From positions 4,774,001-4,838,000 of the forward strand of contig CM034109.1 of the NCBI GenBank assembly GCA_019914945.1: 64,000 bases of DNA. Direction: 5' to 3'. The translations under genes and the position numbers were made by a program. The DNA is from Typha latifolia (taxonomy: Eukaryota > Streptophyta > Magnoliopsida > Poales > Typhaceae). This document shows, one piece after another, positions 10,608 to 20,252 of this stretch. The stretch's first letter is position 1. The number at the start of each line of letters is the position of its first letter. The notes below the pieces were generated by a model. It was given only the letters and a program-made list of their open reading frames with translations. It made no database searches and was not told the origin of the DNA.

Positions 10608-10952
10608 TCTTTGGCATTTGTGGCAAAAGGGGGGAGAGTGTCTAGATGTCTAGGTGTGTAGGGGGGAGCATGGTAATAGGGGAAGTTTATTAGTCTGTCT
10701 GTCTGTCTTTCTAGTCTTGCTTATAACTTTGCTTAGATAAATTGTGAACTTTGTCTGTTTAAGCATTTTTGAACTTGCTCTATTGATAACTTGTGTTTGG
10801 ATTGTTTATTCATTTCAAGTTACTTTCACTTGATCTTGGATTGGTATATGTTTATTTGCAGGGATTGACGTGCAAAATATTCTAGACTTGTTGATTGCTC
10901 AATTTGAAGTCTTTGTAATAACTTGTAACCTAGGTGTTTTGTCACAAATTGC
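10608..10952. other. Copia 3' interior, noncoding
   Basis: T-rich sequence (repeated GTCTGTCTGTCT, AACTTGTGTTTGG) lies between the extra ORF stop and the polypurine tract. I see no gene. Confidence 0.5.
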
Positions 10953-10965
10953 CAAAGGAGGAGAT
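10953..10965 (+). other. Polypurine tract of the copia element
   Basis: CAAAGGAGGAGAT lies immediately before the TGTTAGG start of the 3' LTR. This is the expected plus-strand primer position. Confidence 0.85.
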
Positions 10966-11105
10966 TGTTAGGTTTTTATTTGTTGGCAATTGTGTACAAA
11001 ATATTCTAACTGTATTTTTTCATGTATATGAGCTTTACACAAGTCTAGAATATCTATGGTTTGAAGAATTGCAAGATTATTGGAGAAAAGCCGTCGAGTT
11101 CATAC

Positions 11106-11452
11106 CGCGTTCACAAACGCGTTCGAACGCGGAATCTGCGTTCACACAGACAGAGAGTCGCATTCACAAACGCGTTCGAACGCGGGTACTGCGTTCACAC
11201 AGACAGAGAGCCGCGTTCACAAACGCATTTGAACGCGGGTACTGCGTTCACAGAGATAGAGAGCCGCGTTCACAAACGCGTTCGAACGCGAGTACTACGT
11301 TCACACAGACCGAGAGCCGCGTTCACAAACGTGTTCGAACGCAACCTGAAGAATTCAAGTTGTCGCGTTCGAACGCACTTTGGCCCGTTCGAACGCACCT
11401 GACTTCAGGTCATGCCGTTCGAATGCACCCGGGCCGCGTTCGAACGCACCAA
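11106..11452. repeat. 53-bp tandem repeats and GCGTTCGAACGC palindromes, 3' LTR
   Basis: Four 53-bp units plus a partial unit are followed by spaced palindromes, the last in GGGCCGCGTTCGAACGC near 11435-11448. The 5' LTR has one unit fewer. Because no stops fall inside the repeat, several artificial reading frames run through it. Confidence 0.9.
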
Positions 11453-11546
11453 CGAAGTTTGATAAAATTGGACTTTCGTGAGTACGGATAAGACTTGGAT
11501 TTGTGAGTACGGATAAGACTTGGATTTGGCTCTATCTTGGAGATCA

Positions 11547-11554
11547 TATATAAG
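11547..11554 (+). promoter_or_regulatory. TATA-like box in copia 3' LTR
   Basis: TATATAAG lies downstream of the palindrome array. It is shared with the LTRs at 50799-52363 and is absent from the 5' LTR. Confidence 0.6.
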
Positions 11555-11963
11555 GATTTGGCTACATCGGTTCTTCAACTAACAAGGTTTCACTCATCTA
11601 CAAAAGTTAATCTTTCGTCTTAAGTGCTATCTAGACGAAAGATCAATCTCGAGGGTTACTGAGATTGGACTTCAATCACGAGAAGCAGTGAATCGTGGGT
11701 TCTAGCGAGCAACACTGAGAGGAACAAAGTCGTTTGGATCGACGGGTTGTTATGTGAGTCAGTCTTGTAACTGCTACTATTCTAGTGATTGGTTTTGATC
11801 CGAGCTTGGATCCGTGGTTTTTTCCCGTTTGGGTTTTTCCTCGTTAAAATCTTGGCGTTCATCTCTGCTTTCATTCTGAATATTTTTTCGGATTTTTACT
11901 TAAGCGAACGAGCATGATCATTGCCTAGTGTTTAGATACATACGTGTGTCTATGGGTTTTTCA

Positions 11964-11968
11964 AACCC
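11964..11968. repeat. Right target site duplication AACCC of the copia element
   Basis: Exact copy of 2153-2157, directly after the 3' LTR. Confidence 0.9.
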
Positions 11969-12659
11969 TATCTCTAACCTGGAATTCTAGGTCTCGACGT
12001 CGACAATCAGCATAGCTCTTTTGTCGACTTTGGGCTGCCCGCAAATGCTCACGTACCTTACGGACTTTGTCAATGGTTTCCTAGATCAACTCTGAGCTCT
12101 CTATCTTCTGCTCCCCCCACTTCATCCAACTGATAGGTGTCCAGCATCTTCGACCATATAAAGCCTCATATGGGGGCATCCCAATGCTGGAATGATAACT
12201 ATTATTATAGGCAAATTCAATCAAAGGAAGATGCCTATCCTAGCTAAGTCCAAAATCAGCAACTGAAGCACGCAACATGTCCTCCATTGTCTGGTTGTCC
12301 ACTCTGACTGGCTGTCGGTCTAAGGATGATAAGCTGTGCTGAACTGCAATTTGGTACCTAGAGATCTAGCAAATTGCTGCCACAATCTAGATGTAAATCT
12401 AGGGTCTCGATCTAAGATGATAGAGATAGGAGCCCCATGGCGAGCAAAGATCTCATCTCGAAACAAGGTAGCCCACTACTCCATGGAATCTGTGATGTTA
12501 ACTGGAAGAAAATGAGCAGACTTAGTCAACTGATCAACAATTACCTATATGGAATCTTTCTTCTTTATAGTCTTCAGCAGCTCAATCACAAAATCCATAG
12601 TAATATGCTCCCATTTCCACTTAGGAATGGGTAGAGGTCTAAGAGTCCCTGCAGGTCTA
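11969..12659 (-). pseudogene. pol: Tekay-like integrase (5' part, broken)
   Basis: Read on the minus strand, the segment nearest the copia element gives KSYAD, RRRDLEFQV and VFLKVSPWKG across the insertion site, matching the preserved tail at 40458-40991. Farther up (12050-12659) the sequence fits the catalytic half of a gypsy integrase, but I see no frame longer than about 65 codons. Together with 1701-2157 it forms the host element into which the copia element inserted. The match ends abruptly near 12659 where an LTR A fragment begins, so the rest of pol is gone. Confidence 0.7.
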
Positions 12660-13006
12660 TCAAAATAACAAATATTATAAACAAGTATAGAGTTTATCAT
12701 ACATGTGCATTAAGTGATAAATAATGCAAGTAAGAATTGACATGTAATTAAATGCAAGTATGAAATAACATGTAATTTTTACAAGTAAGAAATGGCATTT
12801 AATTATTATAGGTAAGAAATAACATAAGTATGCATTTTCGTAGACTATTATAGAATTCTACTCGCTTGGAATATCTCTGGAATCCATCTTACTCCCCTAA
12901 TCAGTCAGCTCTTTCTGAAATTCGAGATCCTTCCCGCACAATAATGGGTCTAATAATTTATAAATAAAATAAACATAAGATCGATGAACTTAAAGGACTA
13001 CTAACT
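12660..13006 (-). mobile_element. LTR A fragment
   Basis: It matches 26755-27100, and its later part matches the window start at 1-175 (for example TATGCATTTTCGTAGACTAT). Both ends are abrupt, so it is a truncated LTR piece. Confidence 0.8.
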
Positions 13007-13068
13007 GTCGCATGTGCCGTGTGGGTGCGTGGGCGTGCACATGCCCGTGTCGGGCGGGGGCATTATAG
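13007..13068 (-). mobile_element. LTR B terminal fragment
   Basis: About 60 bases are the reverse complement of the LTR B start seen at 33413 and 43472 (TGTAATGCCCCCGCCC and the following CACGGGCACGTGC run). It ends GGGCGGGGGCATTATA. Confidence 0.75.
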
Positions 13069-13662
13069 TGATAGTGGTGGTGACGGGTGGAGTGGATGTT
13101 AGGGTTATGGATGGGTATGGAGATAATGATAGATTGTGGAAGTGATTAAGGGAAATAGACAATGGGAACGAAGTCGTTGAGATCCCAAAGAAGAGGGATG
13201 ACTCAATAGTCGAGGGCGATTAGAAGCGAGGAGAAACCTTGCCAATGGTAGATGTGGAAGGATGGTGAAGAGGGAGGAGAGAGGAGTCTAGAGAGAAGAT
13301 AGGAGGCAAGAAATCAAGAATCTAATATCATTATGCAGTTGATTGCCATTCACATATTTATAGAGGCTAGCCAACAAGTCCTAAAACAATATGAAACCCT
13401 AATTCTATAGGACTCCCATCGATCACGTTCGAACGCGCCCGATCACGTTTGAACGCACTCAAAAAGCCCCTTCTCTGGATTTGTGAATGCGACACAGGAG
13501 TTCGAACGTGTTCACAAGGCGTTCGAATGCAGGCGTTAACAAAGCGTTCACAAGGACGTTCGAATGCGAATCCACCTGTGTTCGAACGCGACCTGCAGTA
13601 ATTTTATTTTAATAAAAATAAATACCTAATGCAATAAGAAAAGTTTCTAATTAAGTGTATAA
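13069..13662 (-). mobile_element. LTR C (Reina-like), minus strand, 3' end missing
   Basis: It is the reverse complement of most of the LTR at 18916-19738. The 5' end, on the minus strand at 13662, reads TTATACACTTA, a variant of TGATACACTTA. It carries a palindrome array at 13424-13595. It lies directly against a plus-strand piece of the same LTR, so the shared parts form a long inverted repeat. Confidence 0.8.
13424..13595. repeat. GCGTTCGAACGC-type palindromes in LTR C
   Basis: Motifs include CACGTTCGAACGCG, CACGTTTGAACGCA, GGAGTTCGAACGTG, GGCGTTCGAATGC, GACGTTCGAATGC and GTGTTCGAACGCG, with GTTCACAAGG spacers resembling the copia units. Confidence 0.85.
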
Positions 13663-14085
13663 GGTTAATAATTGTATTTTTGCTTGTTGGCTAGGCTGTA
13701 TAAAGGTGTGGATGACAGCCAAAATTATTGTGCTATTGGATTATTGATTTCTTGCCTCCTATTTTCTCTTTATTCTCTCTACGCTAATCTCTCTCCTCCC
13801 TCTTCACCAACCTACCACCTCTACCGTTGGCAAGGCCGCTACACCAACTATCCACCTTCATCTCCATTACCATCCATAACCCTAACATCCACTCCACCCG
13901 TCACCACCACTATTATCTGCAATATATCATATTTTAATCCTAGTTGCATTTCGAATATGCGAAGAGCATAAATGGCAAAAACGTACATTAGGAAGTTACG
14001 GATTGATTTCACTTAGTTTCATAATTTTCTGACTATAGGAGAATATTTGGTAAATCCAAATCTTGAAGGAATCGTTCTGTAAACA
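13663..14085 (+). repeat. 5' LTR C of Reina-like element 1 (5' part missing)
   Basis: It matches the 3' LTR from about 19195 to its end (GCTTGTTGGCTAG, GGATTATTGATTTCTTGCC, CTTGAAGGAATCGTTCTGTA). It ends AACA at 14085, just before the primer site. The first roughly 280 bases, including the palindrome array, are absent. Confidence 0.8.
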
Positions 14086-14090
14086 ATCAT

Positions 14091-14145
14091 TTGGTATCAG
14101 AGCATATCAGTTGGTACCATAGAATCTATCAATTGGTATCAGAGC
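14091..14145 (+). other. Primer binding site with repeated copies
   Basis: TTGGTATCAGAGC at 14091-14103 matches the initiator-Met primer site. A degenerate copy (TTGGTACCA) lies at 14111 and a second full copy at 14133-14145. The element at 30853 also has a second partial copy, so the duplication predates these insertions. Confidence 0.8.
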
Positions 14146-14187
14146 TAGGTTAACCTTAGACCTCCATTAATAGTTGAAACAAGAAAG

Positions 14188-15358
14188 ATGACGTCGACAA
14201 GGAGACCAATGGAGAGCACACCGATAAGGGAAGACTCAACCCACGATAAACCTAACCGTGATGCCGATTTATTTGGAGCGACCAAGGTGTAAATATGGGC
14301 TTGGCGGATGAACTTAGGGGCATGTTCCAAACATTGCTGCATAGAGTTGACCGAATGCAGAACTATTATAATGCTTTAAAGGAATATGTCATGAACTTAT
14401 CGGCTTTGTCATCTCCTCGATGATGATCGGTGCCTCAAAAAGGGCCAGCAGTGGGACCACACCAAAATCATCCCCACCTCCGGTACAAAACCCAAGACCG
14501 ATAGTCATGAAACTCGAGAGGCGAGCGGCACCAGTGGCGTTATCAAAGAGGAGGATTGGCACTTTGAGGATGAGGTTGATCCCTTTGGAGATGGTGATGG
14601 ACGTGCTTGAGGATATAGAGAAGGAGATCAACATGCACAAAGGTTCAGACCTGAACCAATGATCTTTTATGAACCCGACAATGCTATTCAGGGGAGAACC
14701 GCATGCTTGGACTTTCCAAAATTCCAAAGTGTGATCCAAAGGATTGGGTGTTTTAAGTTGAATAATACTTTGATTGTCAAGGGACAACGGAGGACGCAAA
14801 GGTCCAGATGGCAAGCTTTCACCTCCAAAGAACAACATTGCATTGGTATAGATCAGTTATTCGTGGTCGAGGATTTATCGGTTGAGCTGACTTTTGTAGG
14901 AGGATTACACGCAGATTTAGGATAGTGGCATATGAAGATTTTGCTGCCACTTTAAGGAAGATGGTTAAAAGGACGACTGTATTATTAGAGTACCAAGTTG
15001 AATTTGAAAGAGTTAGTAGTCGTTGTGAGCAAACTTGCCCCGAATCAACATTGATGAGTACATTCATTTCAGGGCTGCGGGACGAGATACAAGCGGATGG
15101 TTGTGCTCTTTGTCATACCACTCTTGAGGAGGCCTTTGAGAAGGCCGTGAGGATGGAGCAAAAGCATAAGGCTCTCAAGATGGCAGCAAAAATAAATTGG
15201 GGCAACCAAGTTGAGTGGTTTGCACCTAGAATGTTGGTGGAAAATTCTGCAAGTTCAAAGACAACGGCTGTGAGTACTAGATCACAACAACCTTTTAGAC
15301 CTTCTTCCGATGTTAGAGGAGGCACCGGACCCCTCATTCGAACTCTCACACATGCCTA
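14188..15358 (+). pseudogene. gag: Reina-like element 1 gag
   Basis: The start (ATG 14188, MTSTRRPMESTPIREDSTH) parallels the gag at 30907. The conserved gag core lies at 14925-15200 (YEDFAATLRKM, EYQVEFERVSSRCE, MSTFISGLRDEIQ, EEAFEKAVRMEQKH), matching the retrotransposon gag domain. Frames change at about 14300, 14660 and 14925, and a piece present in the second copy after FGAT is missing. The protein would form the capsid. It is not translatable as one product. Confidence 0.85.
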
Positions 15359-15359
15359 G

Positions 15360-16043
15360 GTGGAGGAGCGTAGAGCGAAGAGCCTTTGCATTCGATGCAA
15401 CGAACGTTTCACCCCCGGTCATCGATGTTCCAATCCGATTGAGAGTGTGATGCTCATCGACAGTATTGAGGAGGACAATGAGGTTGTTGATGATGGAGAG
15501 TGTTCAAAGGAGGTCCATGAGGAGGCCGTTGAGGAGGGCGTGGAGGAAGATATCCAACCCGAAATATCGATGCATGCATATTCGGGTATTTTCGCGCTGA
15601 GGAAGTTACGGGTATACAGACTCGTTAGAAAGCATTGTATGCACATTTTCATCGATTCTGAGAGTACACACAACTTTCTAGATGAGAGGTTAGTGAGGAG
15701 ATTGGGCTTGGATGCTGAACCGACCATGGGGTTTGACGTTGCGATTGGAGACGGCACAAAGCTTAAGGCGGAGAGCATGTGTTGCCGGGTTGGTATTCGG
15801 GTGTAAGGATGCGACATCATTATGGACTTGTATCCATTGGCGCTGCGAGGAACGGACATTGTCCTTGGCACTAAGTGTTTACAAAGCTTGGGACCCGTCA
15901 CTTTTGATTTTCGGAGCATGTGGATGAAATTTAAGCAAGGAAACAAAGAGGTGCTACTTGATGGTGTTCGTACTCCGCCAATTCCAGCGATGCAGCCGAT
16001 GGTGGGGCTAGCATGTGCGAGTGATTTGGTCTATCTTCTTTAG
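15360..16043 (+). pseudogene. pol: Reina-like element 1 zinc knuckle and protease
   Basis: The segment begins with the gypsy zinc knuckle CIRCNERFTPGHRC (15387-15428), followed by an acidic linker. The protease active site reads Asp-Ser-Glu-Ser (15654-15665) in place of the usual DSGS or DTGS, in the context IFIDSESTHNFLDERL. The Gly-to-Glu change should impair it; the copy at 30907-33412 keeps DSGS. The frame stops at 15804, and matching sequence continues to 16043 in another frame. Confidence 0.85.
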
Positions 16044-16069
16044 TTAGAACTAGTAGGAGATGAGCCTCA

Positions 16070-17400
16070 AATTAGTCTAAACACTACCATCAAGTTGTCT
16101 AATTTACTAGACAAATTTGCTGGACTGTTTGAGGAACCAAAGTAGTTGCCATCAAGGAGAACGGTGGACCATCACATAGAGATTGTGCCTAGGGCTGCAC
16201 TGGTGAATGTGAGGCCGTATCGATATCCACATGTGCAAAAGTAAGTTATCTCCAAGATGGTATCCGAGATGTTGGAGCAAGGCCTCATTCAACCAAATCA
16301 TAGCTCATACTCATCGCCCGTGCTATTGGTGCGAAAAAAAGGACAGGACATAGATTTTTTGTGTCGACTATAGGACACTAAACGCTATTACTGTCAAGGA
16401 TCGGTATCCCATTCCGGTTATAGAAGAGCTGCTGGACGAGCTTACAGGGGCGACTATATTTAGGAAGCTTGACTTGAGGGCCGGGTATAATCAAATTAGA
16501 GTTCACCCGGCGGATGTGCACAAGACTGCATTTCCGACTTCGAACGGGCATTACGAGTTTCGGGTGATGCTTTTTGTCTCACCAATACTCCAATTACATT
16601 TCAAGGCCTCATGAATAATATATTTTGGCCTCTATTGCGAAGGCATGTTTTGGTATTCTTTGACGATATTTGGGTGTATAGCAGACTGAATTAGAGCATT
16701 GGCGACATTTGGAGGATGTGCTGAATTTGTTGAAGAAAAACCAGCTGAAGATCAAGAAGTCTAAGTGCCTATGGGGAGTACCACAAGTGGAGTATTTAGG
16801 TCACGTCTTTTCAGCGGAAGGTGTAGCGGCAAATCCTCAAAAGGTGGCATGCATGACCGTTTGGCCTATTCCGACTTTCACCACCGGATTGCGAGGATTT
16901 TTGGGGCTGACCAAATATTATCGTCGCTTCATCACCAGGTATGGCAAGATCGCTGCTGCTCTCACTTCTTTGCTAAAAAAGGATTCTTTTCGATGGATGG
17001 ATGAAGCCACTACAACCTTTGAAAAATGAAAAACAGGAATGACGGCGATGCCTATTTTAGCACTATCGGACTTCACCAAAGAGTTCATTGTGGAATGTGA
17101 TGCGTCGGGAGTTGGCATAGGAGCTGTACTAATGCAAGGAGGACGTCCCATTGCCTTTCTTAGCAAAGCTTTATCACAAAAATATCAGCAATTATTGACT
17201 TACGAGAGAGAAATGTTGGCAATTCTGCATGCGGTAACAAAGTGGAGGCCTTATTTAATCTGTAGGCGATTCATTATCCGAACTGATTAAAGGAGCCTGA
17301 CATACTTTATGGGAGAGCGTATTCACACTCCAAAATAGTAGAGATGGGTCACAAAATTGCTGGGGTATGATTATGAAATCTAATATAAGAACGAAAAATA
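16070..17400 (+). pseudogene. pol: Reina-like element 1 reverse transcriptase and RNase H
   Basis: Reverse transcriptase motifs occur in several frames: IEIVPRAA and RPYRYPHVQK (16180-16240), [33 protein letters not shown] (about 16470) and the catalytic [10 protein letters not shown] (about 16650-16680), which keeps both Asp residues. The connection region (16709-17029) contains KCLWGVPQVEYLGHVFSAEG and RGFLGLTKYYRRFI. RNase H (17039-17400) has VECDASGVGIGAVLMQ and TYEREMLAILHAVTKWRPYL. At least one frameshift and several stops break it. Confidence 0.88.
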
Positions 17401-17599
17401 GAGCGGCGGATGCACTATCATGCCAACCCAATACCTCCGAGCTTGCAGCCTATTCTTCTCCCACTTTTCCTTTTCTTAATGAGCTGAGGTATGCATGTAT
17501 ATCTGACCCGGATGTTTTGAGATTGTTATAGGAGGTGATTGATGATCCGGCTGGAGATGGAGAGCCAAGGTGGTTTAATGCTGGACTGCGGATGCATTC

Positions 17600-18900
17600 A
17601 AGTGCCCACAAATGATGGATTGCGACAGAAATTGTTGAAGCACTTCCACCAAACTCTAGAGGCTGGTCGTGAGGGTGTCTTGAGGACTTATAGGAGGATA
17701 TTTTAGAGTTGCACGTGGCCAGGATTGAGTCGAGATGTGAGGAATTTTGTCCGTCCTTGCGAAGTCTGTCAAAGGGCTAAAGCAACTACATTGAAATCGG
17801 CCAAATTACTATAGTCTTTACCTATACCGGACCGTGTTTGGGAAGATATTTTTATGGATTTCATAGAGGGTCTTCTGCTGGTACGTGGTTATTCCGTTAT
17901 CTTTATGGTGGTTGATAGATTGAGCAAGTATGCACACTTTTCTGCATTGTCACATCCATTTTTAGCTAAGTCAGTGGCTAAAATTTTTGTTAGAGATGTT
18001 GCTCGGTTACATGGCATGCCATACACGATTGTCTCAGATCGTGATCGTGTATTTATGAGCGACTTTTGAACTGAGTTTTTCATATTACAGGGGACTCGAT
18101 TGAACTTCAATTCGACCTACTATCCATAGACGGACGGCCAAACCGAGGTGGTCAATCGACACATTGAGCAGTACTTGAGGTGCTTTGTTGGAGAGATGTC
18201 GAGACAATGGTTGGAGTTCTTACCGTGAGCAGAGTGGTCTTACAACACCACTTACCATAGCAGCATTGGCATGACTCTATTTGAGGTGGTGTATGGATAC
18301 ATGGCTCCGACATTACACGCTTATAATCCAGTGGCATTTGCAGATTAGACGAAGGTGGACTTAGCTTTGATGGATAGAGACGCCACATTGAGCAAGTTGC
18401 ATGCCCACCTTAAACTTGCTCAAAACTGTATGAAGCACGTTTATGATCACAGTCATAGAGAGCAGGAGTTCGACATCGGCAGTTGAGTGTTTGTGAGGAT
18501 GCAACCATATCGACAGGTGACCTTGCGACTGATGCGAAACCAGAAGTTAGCACATCGCTACTTCGGTCCGTTTCGGGTGTTAGGGCTTATTGGTCTGGTT
18601 GCATATCGTTTGGAGCTGCTAGAGCGATCGAGAGTGCATCTTGTCTTCCATGTTTCATTGCTGAGGGAGCGGATTGGAGATTAGCAGGTCATTGGATTAG
18701 TTCTACCGGAACCATTAGAGGAGACAGAGATCATAGAGCCAATTCGTATACTTGCTAAGCGCCGACGACGACATAGTACTAGATTAGAGATGGAGATTCT
18801 AGTCGAGTGGCTTGGCAAGGCATCCGATGAGGTGACATGGAAGTTGAAGATTGATATTTTGGAGAGTTTCCTTGACTTTTCACTTTGAGGACAAGGTGGG
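17600..18900 (+). pseudogene. pol: Reina-like element 1 integrase and chromodomain
   Basis: The zinc-binding HHCC region with CEVCQRAKA (17755-17785) is followed by the core (WEDIFMDFIEGL, VVDRLSKYAHF, GMPYTIVSDRDRVF), an AYHP-like TYYP and TDGQTEVVNR. The C-terminal tail has HRYFGPFRVLGLIG and HLVFHVSLL. Last is a chromodomain-like stretch, EILVEWLGKASDEVTW (about 18790-18842). In-frame stops include those at 18067 and 18483. The chromodomain and the short LTRs support a Reina-like chromovirus. Confidence 0.87.
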
Positions 18901-18984
18901 GGAAGCGTGGTGGGCTGATACATTTAGTTAAGGTCTTTTCTTACTGCATTAGTTGTTTATTTTCATTAAAATAAATTTTTTATA

Positions 18985-19178
18985 GGTCGCGTTCGAATGC
19001 AGTTGGGGGCGCGTTCGAATGCCTTTGTGAATGCCTGCATTAGGTTCGCAAATATAGAGAATGCGAAATGCATGTTCAAATGCGGTCGGGTGCGTTCGAA
19101 TACCTGCATCGCGTTCGCACATACATAGAATGCCATTTGTGCGTTCTAACACGATTGGGTGCGTTCGAATGCGATTGG
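18985..19178. repeat. GCGTTCGAACGC-type palindromes in 3' LTR C
   Basis: About six partly decayed motifs (TCGCGTTCGAATGC, GGCGCGTTCGAATGC, GGGTGCGTTCGAATAC and others) are separated by phrases such as TTCGCACATACATAGAATGCC. These resemble the TTCACACAGACAGAGAGCC phrase of the copia repeat. Confidence 0.85.
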
Positions 19179-19233
19179 TGGGAATCTTCTAGAATTAAGA
19201 TAATAATTGTATTTTGGCTTGTTGGCTAGCCTC

Positions 19234-19240
19234 TATAAAG
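19234..19240 (+). promoter_or_regulatory. TATA-like box of LTR C
   Basis: TATAAAG lies about 60 bases downstream of the palindrome array. The equivalent position in other LTR C copies reads TATATATA (28960-29363 copy, complement). Confidence 0.55.
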
Positions 19241-19738
19241 TTATAAATGGCAGCCAAAATTATTATGCTATTGGATTATTGATTTCTTGCCTCCTATCTT
19301 CTCTCTATTCTCTCTATCCTAATCTCCCTCCTCCCTCTTCACCAACCTACCACCTCTACCATTGGCAAAGTCTCTCCTAACTTCTAATCTCCCTCATCTA
19401 TCGAGTCCTCCCTCTTACTTGGAATCTCGATCACTTCTTCTTCTTCGTCTTTATCACTTAAACAACATCAACCATCCATGTTCATCTCTATTATCATCCA
19501 TAACTCCAACATCTACTCCACCCATCACCACCACCATCATCTGCAATATATCGTGTTTGCATCCTAGTTTCATTTTGAATCTGCGAAGGGTGTAAATACA
19601 AAAAATGTAGATCAGGAAGTTACAGATCGATTTCACTTGGTTTCATAATTTTCTGACTACAGGAAAATATTTTTTCTCAGTTGCGTGGACTGCTTCATGC
19701 TATAAATCTAGATCTTGAAGGAATCGTTCTGTAACCCA

Positions 19739-20098
19739 TCACCCTATTTATTCAAAATGTCTAAAAAAAATTTAACCAAATTGGTATTCCTTATCTTCTT
19801 GGATTAACCCTTCATTTTGATGCAGATAGATTCCGAATCTAGAGAAGTTGTGAGTACCAACTTGTAGATCTGGAGGTTGACGATCTTATCCAACTGGTTT
19901 AATATTATTCGGATATTTGTAGTATATTCTATGAATATTTCCTCAAAAATGCACAAAGTTAGATTTACCTAATCAAATAAAATTCTAACATACTAAGACT
20001 TTGACTAAATCACATAAGAATAATAAATAAGATAACTAGACTTGATTTATTAAGCCCAATGTCTTTCAAGGTGATCCGATCTAGTCTGAATCACATTA
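19739..20098 (-). mobile_element. LTR E, 3' LTR fragment of a minus-strand mini-element
   Basis: It matches the 5' part of the LTR at 20253-21059. On the minus strand the LTR start reads TAATGTGATTC at 20098 and abuts a polypurine tract. The left side is cut by the Reina-like LTR at 19738. Confidence 0.75.
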
Positions 20099-20252
20099 TT
20101 CCACCATGCTTCCGTTCACCTCAAGATGAGAAGTAGTCCCCTTCTATGAAATGACATCTCTTTAGTAACCTCGAAATTGCCTTCATGATGTTTTGGTGTG
20201 GTCTTTCTTGTGGTCAGCATCTGGTCCGAGGAAGATATGCTCTAATACCAAT
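20099..20252 (-). mobile_element. Shrunken interior (154 bp) with primer site and polypurine tract
   Basis: On the minus strand it begins with ATTGGTATTAGAGC, a one-base variant of the Met primer site, next to the LTR. It ends with GGTGAACGGAAGCATGGTGGAA, close to the polypurine tract used by the element ending at 57085. Between them is a short open frame beginning MLTTRKTTPKHHEG that looks like a gag start. Almost the entire gag-pol region is missing. Confidence 0.7.

Larger units (their letters stand above)
2158..11963 (+). mobile_element. Complete SIRE/Maximus-like Ty1/copia retrotransposon with extra 3' ORF
   Basis: The 9,806-bp element has 5' LTR, initiator-Met primer site, gag-pol, a long 3' interior with an additional ORF, polypurine tract and 3' LTR, flanked by AACCC. 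Domain order is gag, protease, integrase, reverse transcriptase, RNase H, which is the copia order. Two gag zinc knuckles, large size and an ORF between pol and the 3' LTR fit the SIRE/Maximus lineage. Multiple stops, two small frameshifts and a changed RT active site mean it is not autonomous. It sits inside a Tekay-like integrase frame on the opposite strand. Confidence 0.9.
10966..11963 (+). repeat. 3' LTR of the copia element
   Basis: The 998-bp LTR begins TGTTAGG and ends TTTTTCA. It keeps the TATA-like TATATAAG at 11547-11554, about 95 bases after the last palindrome. It lacks a segment of roughly 50-60 bases (the GATGCCC...GACTTCTTGAG piece) that the fused LTRs at 50799-52363 keep. Confidence 0.92.
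18916..19738 (+). repeat. 3' LTR C of Reina-like element 1
   Basis: The 823-bp LTR starts TGATACATTTAG after the purine-rich ACAAGGTGGGGGAAGCGTGGTGGGC and ends near CTGTAACCCA. It contains a palindrome array, then TATAAAG at 19234-19240. The right flank is an LTR E fragment, so no target duplication can be read. Confidence 0.85.

Noticed and set aside
11106..11345. CRISPR-like array
   Set aside because: Units are contiguous 53-bp tandem repeats with no distinct spacers, inside a plant LTR.
14091..14145. tRNA-Met gene suggested by TGGTATCAGAGC
   Set aside because: Only the 3'-end complement is present, beside an LTR. This is a primer binding site; no cloverleaf can be drawn.
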